DNA of 64,000 nucleotides from Cinclus cinclus. Its lineage: Eukaryota > Chordata > Aves > Passeriformes > Cinclidae. A program made the position numbers and the translations under genes. Below the pieces are notes generated by a model, which ran no database searches, was not told the origin of the DNA, and saw nothing but the letters and a program-made list of their open reading frames with translations. Of the stretch, positions 21,601-33,900 are shown one piece after another (the stretch's first letter is position 1; the number at the start of each line of letters is the position of its first letter). Location: positions 5,119,718 through 5,183,717 of the forward strand of contig NC_085053.1 in the NCBI RefSeq assembly GCF_963662255.1, given 5' to 3'.

Positions 21601-22043
21601 CCAGATGAACAGCAGTCTCTGGAGAGGGGGAAATTGCTAATTTAGAAAATCTGTATTTTCATTAGCTTTTCTCATTGTTTTTGATGACTGAAAGTGGCTC
21701 CTGAAAAGTTCAAATGGGTGTAACAACTTCTCCTTATCAGGTCTGTGGGTCATCAATGCTCTAGGCCTTATTTTGTCGTGCATATGGTGGCTTTACATAT
21801 ATATTTTAAGAGACTAATCATTCTATAAGTTCTTTACTTTCCTGTCTTTCTGACAGATTTTCTGAGTGAAGAAATGGAGAAGATTTTTGTGTCCAAAAAA
21901 TCTTCTTCAGCAAGAAAAACCCAAATGCAAAATATAGGCCTGATTCTCCCATTTCATTTCTATGAGCTCTGGACCTGTTGTAGATCAGAAGCAGAATTCC
22001 TGTTACTGCTGCTCATTTCTCTGGTGTCATTAAACTGGATGGG
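18608..22043. other. upstream region of PDC, no recognised gene
   Basis: This should contain the untranslated first exon and promoter of PDC on the minus strand, but I could not place them. Open frames at 20218-20702 and 20633-21298 fall in a more GC-rich patch and resemble no protein I know. A T-rich run lies at 21321-21350. Confidence 0.5.
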
Positions 22044-23847
22044 TGTGCTGGTTTTGCATTGAAGCCAACCCATGGAAGTGACTTTTCTGAGAGGAGTTGC
22101 TGAGAGCTTCCTCTATATCTGACGAAAACCAATCAGTGATTGATTTTGAGAACTGCCAACCTGTTATACAACTGAGAAAGTTGAACACACCTCTGTGAAC
22201 ACACATTTTAAAAAGAAAAAACCTTGGGAATCTCTCTTTTGGTTCTGGCTTCTCAGCATTCTTTTTTCTTCCCCACTTCTCTCGGGGGAAATATTTTTTC
22301 CTCTGAACCAGCTGGGAGAAGGACTGCTTGAATCTGTTTCCTAGAGTGACCCCATTCAGAGTTTCCTCCCAAATTTGCCCTAAGCCAGGACCTCCTGTAA
22401 CTAGTCTGGCTGGGCCAGGCCCTGCACAGCCCATGGTCCGGGCTGGGCTGGGCTGAGCTGGGCTGAGCTGGGCCCTGCCTCTGCTGCAGTGCTGGCCGGG
22501 CCGGGTTCCCCTCCAGCATGGCCAGGAGGGAATGATGATTGCTCGTGGCTGAAATGATGCTCCTGCTGAACTTTGACAGAAACCACCAGGCAGGAGGAGG
22601 GGAGGCCACCGGCCACTGAGATCCTGGCTGCTTCCCCCTCCCTCCAGGAATGGCCAGACCTGCCTGTGGCTTGGCTGGAATGCTGCTGCTGAGTCTCAGC
22701 AGAAACCACCGGGCCACTCCTGCCAGCTGCTGGGCAGGGGGAGGGAAGACCATCAGCCCGTGGCTGGAATTGAATGCAACAAAAGCCAGAAAACAGCCAC
22801 ACAGCCAGAACAACCACCACCGCTTCTCACTGGGGCCCTGCTATCCTGGGCCAGGTCCCCAATGCGGCCACCAAAAAGTTCTCCATTGTAAGCAGCTCCA
22901 ACCATCACTCGGCAGGGATCACACAACTATCTGCAGGCCTCAGGCAAGATATTAATTCTTTCACTGCACAGATGAAACCTGCAAATGATTCTCTCTCTTG
23001 AATGAACGAAAAGGACAGAGATGAAGACGCGCAAAGAAACAGCATGGAGACGTTGAGGTAAGACAAGAAGGAAAAGTCAGGTCCCAGATGGGATAGGAAG
23101 ATGAGGAGATGCCTTAAGCTGAAATTCTCTTGTAAGCTATGGTGAAGGACTGTGATATATTGAACACCCTTATAAGTCACAGAAGAAGCACAGGGTGGAG
23201 CATTCACAATGCAGACATGAGCAAAGGCATTCATGCTGAACAAGCAGATGTTGAAGTAGCTCTGATCCCATGAGAAGTTTGAATGGAGAGGGACAATAGT
23301 CATGAAGACCCTTTGCCCCCAGGGAAGAAGAAGAGAGCCTCTGTCCCCAGAACTGAAGATGATCTCAGAGATAGATGAAGAGAACCTTTGCTTCTGAACA
23401 GCTCATCCTTGAAAGGGTACCCCATTAGCCAAAGATTGAGCCCTCGAAAAGAGTTGTGGGGAAAGCTGTAAGTTGAGGTGAGGGACTTTTACACAGTGAT
23501 CAGATTTCCATTCTCTCATCAGGGTGGCTTATTTGCTGTGACTTTGAAGCCACTGACTGATTTATTTTCTGTATGTTGTCAGTGTGAAAGAAAAGGGTGT
23601 GGGGGGAAGAGAAGTGTTCAGAAGGTTTTATTCTGATTTTTATTATTTTTTCTTTTAGTTTCTGTTAATAAACTTTTCCTTTATACCCTTTAAAGTTTTA
23701 GCCTGATTTGCCTGCCTTTCTATCTCACAGCAGGAAATGAGTAAATAATCCTAGTGGGTGCACTGGTGATTTAGCCAGCGCTAGACCCACCATGTAAATT
23801 GGTGCACTGGCTGAGAAATCTCAAATTGGTGAACCAAAACCACTACA
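22044..23847 (+). mobile_element. long ERVL-like solo LTR
   Basis: The block starts TGTGCTGGTTTTGC and ends CCAAAACCACTACA. These ends are inverted repeats of each other with a few mismatches and have the TG...CA form. Inside are features of the long avian ERVL-type LTR: AGTGACTTTTCTGAGAGGAG, AGTTGCTGAGAGCTTCC, a GC-rich middle with GGGCTGGGCTGAGCTG repeats (22440-22470), a purine-rich GAAGAAGAGAG region and the poly(A) signal TTAATAAACTTTTCC near 23665. No internal retroviral genes and no clear target-site duplication were seen. Open frames inside are short and broken and are not called as genes. Confidence 0.75.
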
Positions 23848-23991
23848 CAAAATTTGTGTTTCTGCCTGGTTTTGAACTGAAACCGCCCCAATGGGGCAGC
23901 CTTACTACAGGGTAGAAATAACCATTTAATGAAGTGGTTCCTTTTAATCCAGTATAGAATCCAATAAGGTTTTCTGCTTAGTAGTAAAGCA

Positions 23992-24160
23992 CAGAATCAT
24001 GGAATGGCTTGCAATGGAAGGGACTTCAAAGCCCATCCAGTCATCCCCTGCCATTGGTAGGGACACCTTCCACTATCTCAGGTTGCTCCAACGCCTGTTC
24101 CAACCCTTGAGCACTTCCATGGATGGGCCATAATTTTGTGCCTTTGGCCTTCACAGAGAT
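23992..24160 (-). mobile_element. CR1 LINE 3' end fragment
   Basis: The + strand reads CAGAATCATGGAATGGCTTG, GGAAGGGACTTCAAAGCCC, GGTAGGGACACCTTCCACTA and GAGCACTTCCATGGATGGG. This is the reverse complement of the CR1 tail. It lies only about 145 bp after the end of the LTR at 23847. Confidence 0.85.
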
Positions 24161-26007
24161 GTCCCTGTTTACCCAAAATTACAATTTTACTTTTTTCCCT
24201 TGCTCATGTCTTCTGAGATAGCTCGGGAGTAAAGCACTGTAGCTGTGTACTTGTAATGCAGCCTTATTTAATCCTTGTAAAAGATTGCAGCTGTAAATAC
24301 AAAAATAGTGTATTGCAGTTGTGAGTTATAGTTATAAAAGAGAAGGAAATTAAAAGAAAAGTATCCCCAAACAAACTGTAAAAGGCAAGATGCATTCTGC
24401 AAAGGACAAAGCCAATAAATCTAATTTGCTTTCCAATATAAGAATTTTTGCTGCTAGTCCAGTAAGTAAACATGAGTAATATTTATCTTAAAACATAAAC
24501 ATGTTCTAGGCACAAATCTGCTGCTTTCCATTTGTGCAAATCCTGCTGAAAATGCTGTTTGTGTCAGGGTTTAGGTAAGCAGATCAGCAGCAGGCTGCAA
24601 GTCCCCAGTGGTCTGTAGGACATTGCTGGTGAACTGGGAAGTGTGATGTTTTGGGGACCCTTGAGGGGGAGAGTGAAAATTGAAAGACTGAAGAGTGTTT
24701 GGCAGTGAGATGTGGTTACACATTTCTGTGTTGAGCTCCGTGTAGGTGAGCACTCAGCCAGGATGTGCTCCAAGTGTTCCCTTGGCTCTTGGGAAGTGTT
24801 TGAACTTGAGCAGCACTTCCCTTTTCCAAAGACTAATTTGAATCTTGCTTCTCTGCCCTTTTTCCCTGGTTCCCAGTTGCAGAATTCTGTTGCTGATTGC
24901 TCCTGTCCTCTCTCTCAAATGCAAGTAATATTCACAGATGTACATGACACATGGGCAGCTTCTGAAGCAAGCAAGACAAGAGAAGGAGCAGCCATGGATT
25001 TAAATGTTCAGGTTCCTGAAATCTGGGGGGCATTGGGTAAACTAACATGGAACTGGAGAAGGCATCCGTCCCCCTGCCTGGGCAGTGGAATGGAGCGAGC
25101 CCTCCACTTTTCACTCACTCCACTCCCTACCCCTAGGCAGGTCAGCATCCTTCTGTGACTGCAGCAGGGACAGGTTTCCAAGAATCCTTGGTCATGGATG
25201 GCAGGAGGTTTGCAGGAGGTATTAAGCAGCATTATGTAATCAAGATCAATGCTGAGGTTGGAGTTCCAGCCCTTTTCTCAAGGACCCTACAGCACCTTCC
25301 ATGATCCGCTCCTGGGCCCTGCGCCAGGGAGCAGCAAATGCAGAGCACCTGCAGCTCCCCTTGCATTACAGGCAATCAGGTCCCTTACAGGAAAGTGGCT
25401 AAAGACAGGCTTAAGAGCCAACCTCCTTTGACTGCTTGTGTCATCCCAAGGTGGAAAGACAGGCTGATTGTGTGGCAAAATGGAAACATCGTGGGCTCAC
25501 CTCAAGGAAAAACATAGTGTATCATGGAGTGATCAGGTCACCGTGGCTGGGAAAAAACATAATTTCAAAACACCAGGCCAGGACTTGATTTGCTAGCAAA
25601 GAGGTCATATGATGGGAATAAAACATAAAGCAGACTGGGCTGATGCAGCGAGTACGTCAGTGGGACTGATGAGAGGGTTATGGGATTGGATTATTCCCTC
25701 TATCCGCTTTAGCAGAGTTACTCTGTTCTTGATTTGTGAGGTCGAAACATTTTAAATAGATGAGTCCAATGTTTCATTTATCCTTGAGGCTTTGCCAATT
25801 AGGAAATGCCTTATGTGACTACTGCTGTCTTCAACATTATGTTGGGCTGAGAGATCATAGGATTAAATAAATATTCCTTTCTCTTCTTCTTCATTTCATT
25901 TAATTTAATTTCCTCATTCATTTCAGGCCTATAATTATGCACCAGGAATGACTCATCTTTTCTAGATTGCACATTCATTTCTGGATATCACTCAGAAACA
26001 GGAAATC
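24161..26007. other. intergenic, no recognised feature
   Basis: This is unique sequence of mixed composition. Open frames near 24712-25478 have no similarity that I recognise and no convincing splice borders. Confidence 0.5.
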
Positions 26008-26285
26008 AGTGACAGGACAAGAGGGAATGGCTTAAAACTGCCAGACAGTAGCTTTAGATTAGATATTAGGGAGAAATTCTTCCCTGTGAGGATGGTGAGG
26101 CCCTGGCACAGGGTGCCCAGAGAAGCTGTGGCTGCCCCTGGATCCCTGGAAGTGTCCAAGGCCAGGTTGGATGGGGCTTGGAGCAGCCTGGGCTGGTGGA
26201 AGTTGCCCTGCACATGACAGGGGGTGGAACTGGATGAGCTTTAAGATCCCTTCTATCCCAAGCCACTCTATGATTCTGTGGTTCT
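26008..26285 (+). mobile_element. CR1 LINE 3' fragment
   Basis: This is a sense-strand CR1 tail: GACAAGAGGGAATGGCTTAA, AGATTAGATATTAGGGAGAA, ATTCTTCCCTGTGAGG, CCCAGAGAAGCTGTGGCTGC, GGATCCCTGGAAGTGTCCAA, GGTTGGATGGGGCTTGGAGC and the terminal CTCTATGATTCTGTGGTTCT. Open frames on its minus strand are repeat-derived. Confidence 0.9.
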
Positions 26286-28055
26286 AAGATTCATTTCTAC
26301 CAGAGTACCACAGTTTTGTCTGGAAAGGTAGAATGCAGATATTTTAAAACAGGACTTGTTTTATTTTTTGAGGAAAAATTACAGTTGTCATTATTATGGC
26401 TATAGCATTAATATTGCCAGTAGTTGCCCTGTCAAATTTCATTTAGCATAAACCAGAAAGTTTTATTTGGAAATGCTTAATTTTGTATATGAAGTGATGA
26501 ATATCTTTTGAAACCTGGGATTCAAATTTTGGGGCATGTTACTTATTTGTTGGAGCAGCTCCATCATTGTTACTATTGTGATGAATGAATCCTTTGGAAA
26601 AAAATTATTCTGCCAGGAAACCTATTATTGATTTATCTTCTTTTTAAATAAACTTGGCTGTATCAAGCCGGGTGGAAGAGAAGGGTGGCTGGATACTGAG
26701 AAAATGTCTATTTGAAGTGAGAGGGAACAGCCAACATTTCCAAATGCAGATTATTTAAGGGCACAAACCTCAATCCATGTTTAACCTCAATGCCTGGCCC
26801 GATTTGTTGGATGGACTGGACAGTTCACCACATTGCTCTGGGAGTCTGGGCAGAGTTTTCAGTTGATGTTTAAGTGTGGGTTTCTTTCTGAACTCCACAT
26901 TCAGGTTTGCTAAAGTTGATGCACTCTCCAGAGCCTTGGTTGGAGTTTGCTGCTGTATTTAGCAAAGTCATGATGGATGGCAAAAGCCCAGGGGAGAGAC
27001 TGCGCATATTTTTTTCCCCAAGCTGAACAGATGTTTGCAATGCTTACAATCCCTGTAATTTGTCAAAAATCTCTTGTGTCTGATCTGTAACTCTGGCAGT
27101 GACTGCAGACAGGAGCTTGGAGAGGTTGATGGCTGGTATTTTATGGAAAAGGTAAGGAACATGAGTTTTCTGTGAGATTAATTGAAGGTCTAGAAGTAGT
27201 TATCCTGTGAGGACTTTGAGCAATTCTTGCTCCTTGCCATCAAAAACTAAAAGATGCCTGTCAGGCAGGGTTGAGAGGAGCCAACACCTGTGCAGCTGGA
27301 AGAAAATCCACTGTCTCTTTTGGGATGGGTTTGATCAAAAATGCCTCCTCAAGCTTGGGATATGCAAAAAATTGCTCACAGTAAACACTTAACAAAATAG
27401 GTTTAGAATTATAAATTTATTCCTGGTGAGGGGCTTTTTCTGGCTTTTTTTTTTCTCCTTAGCTGGTTGATGTTCTTTTCAGATGTGTATTTGTAACTAT
27501 AAATTAGTAGGAATATTTGCTTTTACTTTTTAATATCCGCACTTTGTTACCATCATTCAGAAAAAGCAGGCTTGACTTAGCCAACAGGCTTCCTCTAAAG
27601 CAGGGTCTAAACAGCCATTATCTCAAACTCAAGAGCTAAGCAATTAAAAAAAGGTAATTATTCACAACAGCTTTCATATTGATGTATTTTTTATTCCTGG
27701 CTTTCTCTGAGGATTAACATTTATCCTCTGAGATGTGCAAGTATCTCGTTTGCTGCTTTCCCATCATTAAAAATTTAGATTAGCTTGTAATTCTGACCCT
27801 CTGTCACTGAATTAGTGCCTTTCTCTGCAGCTGGGCCTCCTCTTTCCAGAGAAAGTCCCTGAGTGAAGGGAGTAGAGTGAACCATCTACAGCTTAGGGCA
27901 CTGGGCAAATACCCTTGACCAGGGATATTTATTGACTTTGTGGCAGTTGAATTAGATTTACACATCTTGTGGTGCTGATTTGAGTGTCAAGTAAGTCACA
28001 GCAGAGCAAGACCTTGCTCTGGTAGGGAAAAGGACAGGTGACCTTGGGTTGTCAG
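26286..28055. other. intergenic, no recognised feature
   Basis: AT-rich unique sequence; nothing supported was found. Confidence 0.5.
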
Positions 28056-28182
28056 GTAGTGGTGGAGTTCCCATCCTTGGATGTGGCACTTGGGAACATG
28101 TTTTGGCTTTAGCAATACTGGGTAAATGGTTGGATTCAATCATCTTGGAGATCTTTCCCAACCTAAATTCTGTGATTCAGCT
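28056..28182 (+). mobile_element. CR1 LINE 3' end fragment
   Basis: The sequence has GTGGTGGAGTTCCCATCCTT, TGGATGTGGCACTTGGGAAC, a GGTTGGATTCAATCATCTTG motif, GATCTTTCCCAACCTAAA and the end TTCTGTGATTC. These match the last 130 bp of a CR1 subfamily in sense orientation. Confidence 0.8.
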
Positions 28183-28861
28183 TGTGCTCTGAAGAATTTC
28201 TTGTGTTTTCCAGCCTGCTGCCTTGGAACTCTTCCTCTAGGACTGGCAGAGCCAAGCAGTAGTTCTGGCTTGTGGCTGCCTGGTGTTTCTTCTTCCTCCA
28301 TTCCCTTTTTTATTCTTCTGCTAAAGTGTCCTGAGTGCATCTCTGCATCTTATAAGATCTGACAGATTAATTTCCTCATTTCTCTTAAATGGGAAGATCC
28401 AGAGGTAAAAGTGGTTTATCTGTATTTCTCAAAGGCAGTGGAGATGCTGTCAGGATGCTGCCAGTCTGGAGTTGGGTTCAGTATATCCAAAAGAGAAGAA
28501 AAAATTTCCTCTACTGAACTGCAAAGCTATGGTCAGCTGGATGTGGTTTTGGTTTTGGTTTATTTTTTTTAAAACTTGACCATTTACCAAAAAATGGGGT
28601 TTCCATGTAATTGATTAAATGATGGATGCCCAGGTTCTGCTCTAACCAGCTGCTCATTTGCTTGCAATACCAGAAATAACACTGTCTTTACTGAATGATC
28701 CTGACATCCCTGTGGCAACTATAATTGCATGAAGTCAATGATAATAAGAATGTATTCCTCTTATTACCTTTATTAATCAGAAGATGAAGGCCACAGCAGA
28801 CAGGATTGTATGGCCACTGAAACTCTGGAGTATTTACATCAGGTCTGTAACTTCCCTACAT
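28183..28861. other. intergenic, no recognised feature
   Basis: Unique sequence lying between two CR1 fragments of opposite orientation; nothing supported was found. Confidence 0.5.
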
Positions 28862-29050
28862 TGCAGAATCACATCCTGGTTGTGGTTAGAAGGTTGTGGT
28901 TAGTCCAGCCCCCCACTAGAGCAGATGGATCTTATCTAGGTGGGTTTGAATATCTCCAGAGGAGGAGACTGCACAGCCTCTCTGGGCAGCCTGTTTCTGT
29001 GCTCAGTCACCTCACAGAAAAGTTCATCCCTTTCCTGCAGAGAGCTTTCA
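28862..29050 (-). mobile_element. CR1 LINE fragment
   Basis: The + strand reads CAGAATCACATCCTGGTTG, GTCCAGCCCCCCACTAGAGC, GAATATCTCCAGAGGAGGAG, CTCTCTGGGCAGCCTGTTTC and GCTCAGTCACCTCACAGAAA. This order is the reverse of a CR1 tail subfamily. Diverged. Confidence 0.75.
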
Positions 29051-30900
29051 TACCATTCATGTTATTCCAGAGGCTTCACATTTTCCTTTGGATCCTGTGA
29101 TTGACTTGTGATTATAAATGGTGAGCTTTCATCAGCTAATTTGTAAATATCTTTGCATGTGGGTTGTACAAAAATTAGAATTATTGCATGGCTGCACAAT
29201 TAGAATGGCTGCACAAAATTAGAATTACTATGCAAACTGGGGTTGCAGTTATGCAGCAGCTGAGGCATGTACATGTGTTTCTCTGAGCATGTAAATAAAT
29301 GCCATGATTTGAAGCATAGGCTGATGGCTTAAAACACACGTGTTCCCTCTCCTGCTCCAAAACACAGCTCAGATAAACAGCAGAGCAAATCTTCCCCCAG
29401 CGACTTGCTTTTATTTATGTAGAAACTAGAGCACAAATGCTGGGCCTGTTTCTCTGCACATACTTGGCAGTTTCTAAGACTTCTTCACAGGGACTGCCAT
29501 GGCTCTATCTGAAAATTAATTCCAAATATTTTAGCCTTCCCTGTGCTCAGGCTATAGTTGTATCACCTCTTGAGAAGCCATCTGATAGTGTTCTTGGAGG
29601 CTTCTGACATTCACTGAATGCAAGAGCATCAGCAGCAAAGCATGTTTTAACAAGCAGGAGGAAAGATTAGCAGCTTGTTGCAGAGGAAAAGAAGGAAAAG
29701 GGAAAATAAAGAAAACAAAATGATCTGGTTGGAAAAGACCTTGCTGTAAACCCCTCTGATTCATTTCATCCACCTCATGTGTGCGCAGCAGCACCCCAAT
29801 GCCAATTTACCCCTCCGAGGGATGGGCTTTGGAGCTGAGCCCAGGGGCAGCATTCTGATTGTCTGTGTGCTGGCAACGTGCTCCTGCCAACCCAAGGAAT
29901 GACAGTATCACTGATACTGCAGCTCTAGGTGTGGGAAAAGCTCCCCGATTCCTTGGGTTCTGTGACAACTTTGAGGGTGAATTGAAAATATGCTCAATTT
30001 AGGTGCCTGAACACAATTGTTACTGGATTTAGTTACCCTCTGCAGTGGCTCAGAGCAGCCCCAGCTCTGCTGCTCCTGGGGCTGATGTGATAAGATAAAC
30101 CAGGTCCTGACCCCTCCTGTTTGCAGCAGGTGGCCATGGGATCAGCAGGAGTCAGGACAGGAGACACTGGAGGTGTTCTAATGGGGGATTTTCTCCTCTG
30201 TGCACATTTGTTTGTGCAGCAGGGTGTGATGTTTGGTTAAGTCCAAGCCTGACTGCAGCTGTGAAGGATATGGCAGATGTGGGAAGTGGATGGAGGTACA
30301 GCCATAGCAGTGTGCTGTGCTTGGGAAAGGAGAGGAATTCCATGAGCATTAGAAGTAATGGAATCTGATTTTTTCCGAGGATTCATTTTCTAATGATTTT
30401 GGCACCTAAAATCTTTTTGCTGTGGCTTCAGCACTAAATGGGGTTCTATTTGTGGATTCTCCTGTGCTAAAGAATAAGAAGTGAATGCAAGCGAGAAAAT
30501 TCCCTCTCCCTTTGGGAGAATCAGACTCAAATACAAATCCAGATAGTATCATACATCAGAGAAAAACCATGCTATTTCAGATTGCCATAATGTCAGCGAT
30601 TTGGATTTATTTGCTAAATGACTGTTGCAGCATTAGCTGCCTGAATGGAACAGCTTAAATATGAATCAGTTTGTAAGAGTCTCATTTATTGGTATGTTAG
30701 GTCTCTTAAAAAAAAAAATTCAAATCACAATTCATTTAACTATTTAACAGCACCTGATTAGGCTATATGGCAGCAAATAGGAGGGTCTTGGGTGATGCAC
30801 CAATATTCATACTGAACAGAAGGGCATAATCAAATTTTAAGGTCCTAAAATAACTGTTACTCTGCTTTAAACAGCCACTTTCTAAAATTAATGAAGTAAT
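29051..30900. other. intergenic, no recognised feature
   Basis: Mostly unique sequence. A short GGTTGGAAAAGACCTTG near 29727 could be a remnant of a CR1 end but is too short to call. Confidence 0.45.
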
Positions 30901-30945
30901 GGAATCATAGAATGGCTTGGGTTGGAAGGGATGTTGAAGGTTCTG
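30901..30945 (-). mobile_element. very short CR1 3' end
   Basis: The + strand reads GGAATCATAGAATGGCTTGG followed by GTTGGAAGGGATGTTGAAGG. Only the last 45 or so bases of the element were inserted or survive. Confidence 0.75.
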
Positions 30946-33900
30946 GCCGCCAGGCATCTTCCCCTCGTCCCCTAAGGCAGGTGTGGATAAACACGTTCTG
31001 GGATGTTTGCCATGGGCTATGGGTTACTGACATTGCTGAGACAAATTGGTTCTGTGGCTTGAAATCCTTTTTGGAAGAGCTACAGAAGTTGACACGTCTT
31101 GAGAGGATGCAGGTATGGATAATGGGGACTAAAATGCACTCTCCTTGGCAGAGATGGTCCCTGGAAGCGAAGGGCTGGAGGTGGGTGCTGAGGAAGCCCC
31201 AAGGGTCTGAAGGCACTGTGTTCATATCTCAGACCATCCATGTCTTCCTTGTTTCCTCCTCTGGCAGAGCCTGACTTCTCCTAACTCTTACTGAGCACTT
31301 ACTTCATCCTGTTTGGCTTAAGGCACAGCTTAGCTATTTTTAGCTAGGCCATATTTATATATAATGAGCCTCATGCCTGTGACAAAATGTGGAGTGTCAC
31401 AAAATAAATCTGGGCACATCCCACATGGAATGGGGCAAAGGTGAGCAATTGGCAGGTGCTGCTGCCTGGGATCTCAGGACATAATTGAGGCCTCCCCATG
31501 ACTGGTTGTTCATGACACTGAGTGTTCACAGGAGCCACCTCTGAACTGGTGGCCAACAGTGACCATGGACCTGGACTTAACTTAGAGTTGCCAGTGAAGC
31601 TGGGTTCATCATTGTGTGCTTGCAGAGAGGTGAGGTCCAAGGATTTATCTCATCACTCCCTTTAAAACACCTTGCTTTAAGGCCTTCCTTTATGGGATTG
31701 CTGTGCTGTTACTGCTTTAAGCCTGGACAGCATCCCTGTTCCCAGGAGGAATGGGAATGAATGGTTATCATAGGGTTCTGCTAGAAATAGCTGTTTTCAT
31801 GGCACTCCAGCAATTCAGGACAGGAATCAGCACCCCAGTTGTTTTATTTGGTACTTTGTGCCAGAATGCCAAGTTTTACAATAACATGTTTTCATTTCAA
31901 ATTACAGTAAAGCCTTTAATTCCATGCAAAGCAACTCTGTAAAGCATTGCACAAATGGAATAATTCATGAATATTTTAATCATGTCACATTATGAATGAT
32001 TTACACTGCTAAAATGACAAGGGTATGCAAATAGAAACAAATGTCATTTCCAGATGCCATTTGAATGCATTCCTGTAATGTTTTCAAAACAAAGAGATTG
32101 CTTTTGTGGAGGATCAGCTCTGTCTGCAGGACTCGCTGCTCCTGCCACTGCTTTCCCTGATAGAATGCAGCAAGAAAAACTATATGGTGTATGCTCACTG
32201 CAATTTCCTGCATTTTTCTTATTTGTCTGATCTCTGTATGATAGATTGGAAAGGGTTCTGGGTCATCAAAAAAGAGGTCCTTGTTTTGGCAGGCAAATAT
32301 ATGGAGTGATTTTTCAGGCTCATCATTGTTTCTGTGCATGTTGTTGCCTTCATTTTCTGTGTCTGCCCATAACAAAAATGCCAATGAAAAACTGAAATGT
32401 TTCATTTTAGCTTAAAAAAAATATTATTACATGAGGTGACATGAATCACGAATTCACCAAGCCTTTCACTTGAAGTTGGAAGGGGTAGGGTTTTTTTGTT
32501 TTGGTTTGTATTTTGTTATTTCACTCAGAAAATGCAGATCCCATAATTTTGGCCAGCTCTGCTCATACCTGGTTTTGGGGTAGACCCTATTTCTCACTTT
32601 CACTTTGTTTTCCTCTACCCATATCCCTTTGATTGCCTCATTCTAGTAAACAGCAAAATAGGAGTTTCTCTGGACTGGGATGTGAAGACACCCTTCAGCT
32701 TTGCCTGGAATTCTCTAGGCACTGAGCATTAAAGGAAGGAGCTTTGGGATGCATTCTGCTCAACACAATAATATGTAATAATAATATGCAATAATAATAT
32801 GTAATAATAAAACGTTATAATATAATTAATATAATAAAATATATAACATGTTCCAGCTTACATTTAAATCCATGAGAGGTTTCTCTGTATTTGGACCAAG
32901 CCTGAATACTGTGCTCATTCAAGCAGTTCAGAATTAAGGGTGTAATTCAGTCTCACTGGCTGGCCATGTGCCCTAGAGTGAGCCTCTTATGGACTTTAAG
33001 ATGGGATAGTGCTGAAAGCCGGTTGCCAGAGTCTCCAGCTGAGTTCCCCATGTCCTTTGGCCCCCTTACACATACCAAAACTCAGAGGCAAGCTGATTTG
33101 CTTTCCTCTCCTTGCTCACCAGTGCCCGACTAAGTGGGCAGTACAGTCTCTGGAGGGTTTTCTGTCCTCAAGTACCTCGTGGGGTTGTTAATCTGTGTCA
33201 TATCACTGGTTATGTGAAAGAACACAATAGATCTAGAAGATGGGGTGGGAAGCTAAGGATGATGTGGATTTTTCCTAAATTCTTGCAATTCTACTTTTAA
33301 GTTTCTTCTGAAGTTGCAGAGCTGGTGCCAAGTGAGAGTCACAACCTCACAGAGCTGCAGGTAGTTACCCCACTGAGCTGCCTAATCCTGGAATCCAGTG
33401 TAATATTTATGGAGAATTATTTCTCCACTGATTGCATTGGTCAAGCTCTGGTTTTTGCTTTGGAGGGCTGGAAGGGGGCAGGAAATGTCCTTTAGTGCTG
33501 TGATTCACCCAGGAAAAACCTTTGCAGTTGAGCTGAGGGTATGACCAGTTGTCACCATGAGTATTTTAAAGGTGAGAAATATCTGTAGGGTTTTTGAACT
33601 TTGTAAATGAGGAATATGGGAACCCTGTGATGGCTTTGAGACCCACTGCTGCTAGAGAGGAATTCCTTTTATCACTGGAAACCAGCAGCTGAACATCCTG
33701 GTGTATAATAATTGTCTTAAACTATGTGACTTGCTCTAAAGCTGTTTTATTTCGGTGATTATTTGTCATGCCCTAATGCATTTCCCCATCTTTTAGCTGT
33801 GCTTTAATTATAATTACTAGGATTAGATTTTAATATTTATAACAAAGATCAGCTTAAATTCCCACTCTGAAACAGGATGAAGCGCTTCCATATAATTCTA

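Noticed and set aside
22253..22820. Minus-strand open frames of 134, 186 and 139 codons
   Set aside because: They lie inside the GC-rich middle of the ERVL-like LTR, in the antisense direction and in several frames at once.
24712..25158. 148-codon + strand frame
   Set aside because: It overlaps several minus-strand frames, has no recognisable motif and no neighbouring exons.
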